Shown: one piece after another, positions 6,911 through 10,082 of the stretch
How positions within the stretch are numbered: position 1 is the first letter of the stretch
Layout: the number at the start of each line of letters is the position of its first letter
Assembly: GCA_031271325.1 (NCBI GenBank)
Contig: JAISVY010000024.1
Coordinates: forward strand, 1 to 10,082
Length of the DNA: 10,082 nucleotides
Source of the DNA: Oscillospiraceae bacterium
Lineage (GTDB): Bacteria; Bacillota; Clostridia; Oscillospirales; UBA929
Reading direction: 5' to 3'
Translations under genes and position numbers: made by a program
The notes under the pieces: model-generated
The model's input: only the letters and a program-made list of their open reading frames with translations
What the model was told of the DNA's origin: nothing
Databases searched by the model: none

Positions 6911-9295
6911 CTACATTTGGAGGATGATGTCATTCTCCGCTTTCATCGCGGAATCGGGAATGAAGCAGCCATCCAGCTTCTCGCCATTTACGGTCACAGA
7001 CTTCACGCCGTGTACCCCTCCGTTCGGATTTTGTACGCATATGCGCAGCGTTTTCCCGCGCAGTTTCTTTGTCATGCTCCAGTCTTTCCATTCGCCCGGT
7101 ATCGACGGGTCGATCGTAATGCCGCCCGGGGCGGGGCGAAGCCCGAGGATCCCTTCAACGGTACCCACCATGACAGTCGATGCCGTGCCGGTCAGCCAGT
7201 GTACATGTGCGCGCCCGGCAAACGGGCTGTCCTTGCCTTCTATAAATTGCCCGTGGACATACGGCTCCAACACGCGCCGGTCGGCATCGTCGTTCATGGA
7301 AGCGGGGCTTGCCTCGCTCCAGTATTGGTAAGCGCGGTTGCCGCGCCCGAGCAGCGCTTCGGCCAGAATTGCCCAGCCTTGAGACTGCGAGAAGATACCC
7401 GCGTTTTCTTTGGTGCCGCGGTTGAAGCAAACCGCCAGCGCCCCGTCAAAGGCGTGATTGTGATATGCCGGATACATCAGCATGATGCCGTTCGGCGTGT
7501 TCAGCTCGTTATACACCGTGTCCATCGTCAGCGTTCCGCGCTCTGTGCCCGACGCGCCGGAGATTACGCCCCAAGACTGCGGGTTGAGCCACATGGCGGC
7601 TTCCGGGTCGCCCTTCTTGCCGATAACGCCGCCGTCTTCCCGGAAGCCCCGGATCCAGCGGTCGCCGTCCCAGCAGAGACCGTTGATCTTGGCTTCCGTA
7701 TCTTTGAGCAAGCCGCTGAGCGTTTCAATATACGCCGTGTCGTTCTTGATCTCCGCGTACCCTTTCAGGATACGCAAGGCATAATAGAGCTGGAAGAGGA
7801 CAAAGGTACTCTCACCCATCTTTCCAAGCCGCAGGCAGTCGTTCCAGTCGGCGTGCAGCCCGGCGGGCATCCCGTGCGCGCCCAAATTGTTCATTGAAAA
7901 TTGTATCGCGCGTTTCAGATGCTCGTATACGCTCGCCGGTTTGTCCGCGTTCGCGAACAGCACCTCATGGTCGAGGAACGCCAGCTCGCCTGACTCGTCG
8001 ATGTATTTCTTAACCGTGGGGAAGAGCCACAGCGCGTCATCGGCGCGGTAGCTCGGGTGCCCGGTGCTTTTAACATACGACGCGTCGTCGGGGGTATCCT
8101 CATGACCGGGGTTATGATTGTATTTCACCAGCGGTAAGCCCGCGCCGTTGTCCACCTGCGCGGACAGCATAAACACGATCTGCTCCCGCGCCATCTCCGG
8201 CGCAAGGTGGATGATGCCCTGTATATCCTGCACCGTATCGCGGTAACCGTAGCCGTTGCGCAAGCCGCAATATTGGAACGACGCGGCGCGCGACCAGATA
8301 AACGTAATGAAGCACTGGTAGGCGTTCCAAACGTTGACCATGTTGTTAAAATTCTCGTCGGGGGTTTGCACTTGCAGGTTGTCCAGTTTGCCGTGCCAGT
8401 AAGCTTTCAGCTCGGCAAGCTCGCGTTCGGCGCGCCCCGCTTCGCGGTACTCCCCGATCAAGGCACCCGCTTGCGCTTCGGTTTTTTGGCCGAGCAGGTA
8501 GACGATCTCTTTCGTCTCGCCCGGCGCGAGCGTGATGTCGCTCTGCAAAGCGCCGCAGGCGTTATCGTTATAGTTCAAGTCGCCCCGTAACCCGCCGGAA
8601 ATCCCCGCCGGGTTGTGATACCCGCGGTAAGCGCCGACAAACTTGTCGCGGTCGCCGCAATAAGCCGTTACGTCCGCTCCGGCTACGCCGAAGAACCGTT
8701 CCCGGTTCGGGTCGCCGAAATTCTCGTTGATTTTTTGCAAGATATGATCGCCGTTGAAGTATGTACGGGAGATAAAAAGCGTATATTGCAGGTTAACCTG
8801 ATCTTGTTCGTAGTTCGGTTCGTTCGTGAACTCGACATAGCCGGTAACGGACAGTTTACGCGGCGTGGCGCCGTTGTTTGTCACTTTCAGCCGCCACACC
8901 TCGTGCGTCGCGCCGAGCGGGACATAATAGAGCGTCTCGGTCTGGATGTCTTTGTATTCCGACGAGATAACGGTATACGCCGTGCCGTGGCGGCATTCCG
9001 ATTTGTATTGCTCCAGCGGTTTTCCCACCGGCATCCAAGAAGCCGACCAGAAGTCGCCGTCTTCGGCATCCCGCAGGTAGATATACCGCCCCGGCTGGTC
9101 GGTCGTCACCGAGTTGAACCGGTAACGGATGAGCCGCCCGTTCGCGCCGGACTTGACAAAGCTGTAGCCGCCCGCGTTGTTGGAAATGATCGCGCCGTAA
9201 TCGGGTGAACCGAGATAATTCGCCCACGCCGAGGGCGTCGCCGGGTTGGTGATGACGTACTCTCTGTTTTTTTCGTCGAAATGACCGTACCGCAT
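6911..9295 (-). CDS. GH94 disaccharide phosphorylase (cellobiose/chitobiose phosphorylase-like)
   Basis: Cytoplasmic glycoside phosphorylase of family GH94 (formerly GT36), 794 aa, the typical length. These enzymes split a beta-linked disaccharide with phosphate into a sugar 1-phosphate and a free sugar. The N-terminal beta-sandwich starts MRYGHFDEKNREYVI, very like known members, and runs through NNAGGYSF, GRYIYLRD and SECRHG. The (alpha/alpha)6 catalytic barrel contains GYRDTVQD, H-A-D483-W-N-D486-C with D486 as general acid, a KENAGIF stretch and H-W-L-T-G-T-A-S (phosphate site). Q637 stands where Vibrio chitobiose phosphorylase has, from memory, phosphate-binding His644. The frame is open to 9682, but ATG 9295 is clearly right: AAAGGAG (9303-9309) is 7 nt upstream, a promoter precedes it, and the longer frame would run into the Asp23 gene. 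No signal peptide, as expected. Cellobiose, chitobiose, laminaribiose or another beta-disaccharide are all possible substrates. Confidence 0.92.
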   Translation of the reverse strand: MRYGHFDEKNREYVITNPATPSAWANYLGSPDYGAIISNNAGGYSFVKSGANGRLIRYRFNSVTTDQPGRYIYLRDAEDGDFWSASWMPVGKPLEQYKSECRHGTAYTVISSEYKDIQTETLYYVPLGATHEVWRLKVTNNGATPRKLSVTGYVEFTNEPNYEQDQVNLQYTLFISRTYFNGDHILQKINENFGDPNRERFFGVAGADVTAYCGDRDKFVGAYRGYHNPAGISGGLRGDLNYNDNACGALQSDITLAPGETKEIVYLLGQKTEAQAGALIGEYREAGRAERELAELKAYWHGKLDNLQVQTPDENFNNMVNVWNAYQCFITFIWSRAASFQYCGLRNGYGYRDTVQDIQGIIHLAPEMAREQIVFMLSAQVDNGAGLPLVKYNHNPGHEDTPDDASYVKSTGHPSYRADDALWLFPTVKKYIDESGELAFLDHEVLFANADKPASVYEHLKRAIQFSMNNLGAHGMPAGLHADWNDCLRLGKMGESTFVLFQLYYALRILKGYAEIKNDTAYIETLSGLLKDTEAKINGLCWDGDRWIRGFREDGGVIGKKGDPEAAMWLNPQSWGVISGASGTERGTLTMDTVYNELNTPNGIMLMYPAYHNHAFDGALAVCFNRGTKENAGIFSQSQGWAILAEALLGRGNRAYQYWSEASPASMNDDADRRVLEPYVHGQFIEGKDSPFAGRAHVHWLTGTASTVMVGTVEGILGLRPAPGGITIDPSIPGEWKDWSMTKKLRGKTLRICVQNPNGGVHGVKSVTVNGEKLDGCFIPDSAMKAENDIILQM

Positions 9296-9325
9296 GGCAA
9301 TTCTCCTTTGAAATTTGTTGAAACT

Positions 9326-9360
9326 ATTATACCCTTTCTTCATAAAAAAAGAAAGGGTAT
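9326..9360 (-). promoter_or_regulatory. Phosphorylase promoter with overlapping 12-bp palindromic operator
   Basis: Read on the minus strand, a perfect TATAAT (9326-9331) would start transcription near 9319, about 24 nt before the ATG. The -35 hexamer is poor (TTTCTT at 17-nt spacing). A perfect inverted repeat, ATACCCTTTCTT (9329-9340) and AAGAAAGGGTAT (9349-9360), with an 8-nt loop, covers the upstream half of the -10 box, the spacer and the -35 region. That position fits an operator for a repressor, or for an activator compensating the weak -35. It does not look like a plain terminator, because on the minus strand no T-run follows the second arm. Confidence 0.6.
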
Positions 9361-9390
9361 CTTCAAAAAGAAACGGTAAATTTTTCGGGT

Positions 9391-9404
9391 GCCGGTTTCC
9401 GGGC
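9391..9404 (-). terminator. Weak hairpin after the Asp23 gene
   Basis: GCCCGGAAACCGGC on the minus strand can fold into a 5-bp GC stem with a bulge and an AAA loop, 17 nt after the Asp23 stop. T-rich sequence (TTTCTTTTT) appears only about 17-20 nt further on. This is at best a weak terminator; it may instead let transcription run on towards the phosphorylase. Confidence 0.22.
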
Positions 9405-9420
9405 TTGCGGGCGGTATCCG

Positions 9421-9792
9421 CTACTTTTTTTCTTTGTCGAATTTTACGCCGCCGATATGGATATTGACATCGCCCGCTTGAAGTCCGGTCATGCTTTGCA
9501 GCGACGACACAACCCGTTCCTGCACCTTCTGCGCGAGGTTTGGGATAGACTTCCCATACGACACCAAGATATAAATATCCGCTTGAACACGGGTGCCGTC
9601 CATCAGAATCTTCACGCCTTTGGAAGACGGCTTTTTCCCGATCAGGTCGCCGACTCCCGAACCCGAAGCCGTCATCAGACAAACCCCGTCTACTTCGCTC
9701 GCCGCCTGCGCGATGATCGCCGTTACGACGTCCTCCGAAATACGAATCGTACCCTGCTCCTCACGGATAACGCTTTCTTTGTGCTCTGACAT
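9421..9792 (-). CDS. Asp23/Gls24 family envelope stress response protein
   Basis: Small Asp23/Gls24 family protein (DUF322 group), 123 aa, found in Gram-positive bacteria and linked to envelope homeostasis and alkaline stress; some members attach to the membrane through a partner. Typical stretches: GTIRISEDVVTAII near residue 15, ASEVDGVCLM, a linker SGVGDLIGKKPSSKGVKI, then QADIYILVSYGKSIPNLAQKVQ and the end VNIHIGGVKFDKEKK. The linker resembles the YqhY branch by eye. The frame extends to 9975, but the ATG at 9792 is chosen: AGAAGGA (9799-9805) sits 6 nt upstream, the product then begins at normal family length, and the longer frame covers the promoter and leader. The usual Clostridia neighbours of this family (nusB, accB/accC) are absent, and it seems to be transcribed alone from the promoter at 9920-9948. 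Confidence 0.93.
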   Translation of the reverse strand: MSEHKESVIREEQGTIRISEDVVTAIIAQAASEVDGVCLMTASGSGVGDLIGKKPSSKGVKILMDGTRVQADIYILVSYGKSIPNLAQKVQERVVSSLQSMTGLQAGDVNIHIGGVKFDKEKK

Positions 9793-9833
9793 TCTGTGTC
9801 CTTCTTTCCTGCGTGGTAATATAGGGACTGCCG

Positions 9834-9909
9834 AACAACTCTTTTTCGACCCGAAGCGCCGAAGGCGCGAGTTGTCAATTTTAGAATTTGGGCAATTTTC
9901 ATCGTGCCC
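9834..9909 (-). promoter_or_regulatory. Structured 5' leader of the Asp23 gene
   Basis: The predicted leader is about 120 nt long and folds well on the minus strand. A first hairpin pairs GGGCA (9905-9909) with TGCCC (9890-9894). A three-helix element follows: outer stem ACAACTC (9869-9875) with GAGTTGT (9835-9841), an inner GCGCC/GGCGC hairpin (9856-9868) directly stacked on it, and a TTCG/CGAA mini-hairpin (9845-9855). I do not recognise a known riboswitch consensus. It may affect mRNA stability or translation; no function is claimed. Confidence 0.4.
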
Positions 9910-9919
9910 GTTAACATAG

Positions 9920-9948
9920 ATTATAACATGTCCCTGTTGAATATGCAA
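9920..9948 (-). promoter_or_regulatory. Sigma-A type promoter for the Asp23 gene
   Basis: Read on the minus strand, TTGCAT (9943-9948), a 17-nt spacer and a perfect TATAAT (9920-9925) with a TG one base upstream (extended -10). The start of transcription would be near 9913, leaving a leader of about 120 nt before the ATG at 9792. Spacing and sequence both fit a housekeeping promoter. Confidence 0.75.
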
Positions 9949-9974
9949 ATACTTTCCGCGGAAGGCAGTGGTCA

Positions 9975-9998
9975 AATGCGTCCAATATTATACGCATT
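9975..9998. repeat. Inverted repeat upstream of the Asp23 promoter
   Basis: AATGCGT (9975-9981) and ACGCATT (9992-9998) are perfect 7-bp arms around a 10-nt AT-rich centre that reads TATAAT on the minus strand (9987-9992). The placement, about 27 nt upstream of the Asp23 -35 box, suits a regulator-binding site. No acceptable -35 box goes with the central TATAAT on the minus strand, so I do not call a second promoter. Confidence 0.3.
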
Positions 9999-10021
9999 AC
10001 AAGAAGTCAAGGAGAGAGAAG

Positions 10022-10055
10022 GGTACCTCACCCGTTGGGTGTGAGGAACGATACC
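10022..10055. repeat. GC-rich hairpin at the right edge
   Basis: CCTCAC (10026-10031) pairs with GTGAGG (10041-10046), and an outer GGTA (10022-10025) pairs with TACC (10052-10055) across a 5-nt bulge. It is a stable-looking hairpin on either strand. The stretch 9793-10082 has no gene apart from the Asp23 leader and promoter. This hairpin may be the end of, or the leader to, a transcription unit lying mostly outside the window. Confidence 0.35.
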
Positions 10056-10082
10056 TGTGTTTTGCCGCGCCGAATTGGTTGT

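Noticed and set aside
6881..7897. 338-aa open frame on the plus strand opposite the GH94 gene
   Set aside because: It has no ribosome binding site or family resemblance, and it mirrors codon bias of the phosphorylase on the other strand.
9296..9682. Upstream extension of the GH94 frame
   Set aside because: It would overlap the Asp23 gene, run through the palindromic promoter, and add about 129 residues unlike any GH94 N terminus. ATG 9295 has a good AAAGGAG.
9793..9975. N-terminal extension of the Asp23 frame
   Set aside because: It covers an excellent promoter and a structured leader and has no family similarity. The ATG at 9792 gives the normal length.
9987..10015. Second minus-strand promoter with TATAAT at 9987-9992
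   Set aside because: At 17-18 nt spacing there is no acceptable -35 box; the TTGACT present lies only 12 nt upstream. The TATAAT is the centre of an inverted repeat.
1..10082. Mobile element, CRISPR array, phage or defence genes
   Set aside because: No transposase, integrase, tandem repeats with spacers, toxin-antitoxin or nuclease-helicase genes could be read in either strand.

Overview
The window looks like a chromosomal stretch from an anaerobic Bacillota bacterium, most likely class Clostridia (Oscillospirales-like). The evidence is the gene set: an Asp23/Gls24 protein, a one-step meso-diaminopimelate dehydrogenase, a GH94 sugar phosphorylase and a Tet(M)-type GTPase. Strong AGGAGG-type ribosome binding sites, sigma-A promoters with extended -10 boxes and moderately high GC (judged by eye) agree with this. 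Taxonomy is inference; there is no rRNA or marker gene here.

Layout. Plus strand, 3-2297: the 3' part of a CubicO-type serine hydrolase, cut by the left edge, followed 3 nt later by a BadF/BadG/NagK-type sugar kinase. They probably share a transcript that ends at a terminator-like hairpin at 2323-2380. Everything else is on the minus strand and read right to left: Asp23/Gls24 protein (9792-9421), GH94 disaccharide phosphorylase (9295-6911), Tet(M)/EF-G-like translation GTPase (6910-5036), stand-alone response-regulator receiver (4914-4522), small EamA permease (4407-3985), Nth/MagIII-like DNA glycosylase (3988-3338) and diaminopimelate dehydrogenase (3336-2380).

Transcription units. Asp23 has its own promoter and a structured leader of about 120 nt. 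The phosphorylase has a TATAAT box embedded in a perfect 12-bp inverted repeat that looks like an operator, and the GTPase is joined to it stop-to-start. The receiver gene has a very good extended -10 promoter and a hairpin plus T-run after it. EamA, glycosylase and dehydrogenase are tightly coupled (ATGA overlap, then a 1-nt gap) and probably form one operon.

Functions are mixed: sugar phosphorolysis, sugar phosphorylation, lysine/peptidoglycan precursor synthesis, base-excision repair, signalling and envelope stress. I see no transposase, integrase, phage gene, CRISPR array, tRNA or rRNA, and no clear new multi-gene system. The points most worth a second look are the operator over the phosphorylase promoter, a His-to-Gln change in the phosphorylase's presumed phosphate site, the divergent decoding-tip loop of the Tet(M)-like GTPase and its coupling to the phosphorylase, and the three-helix leader of the Asp23 gene. 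Several start codons (3336, 4407 TTG, 4914, 6910 GTG, 9295, 9792) were chosen from ribosome binding sites and family homology rather than from the longest open frame.
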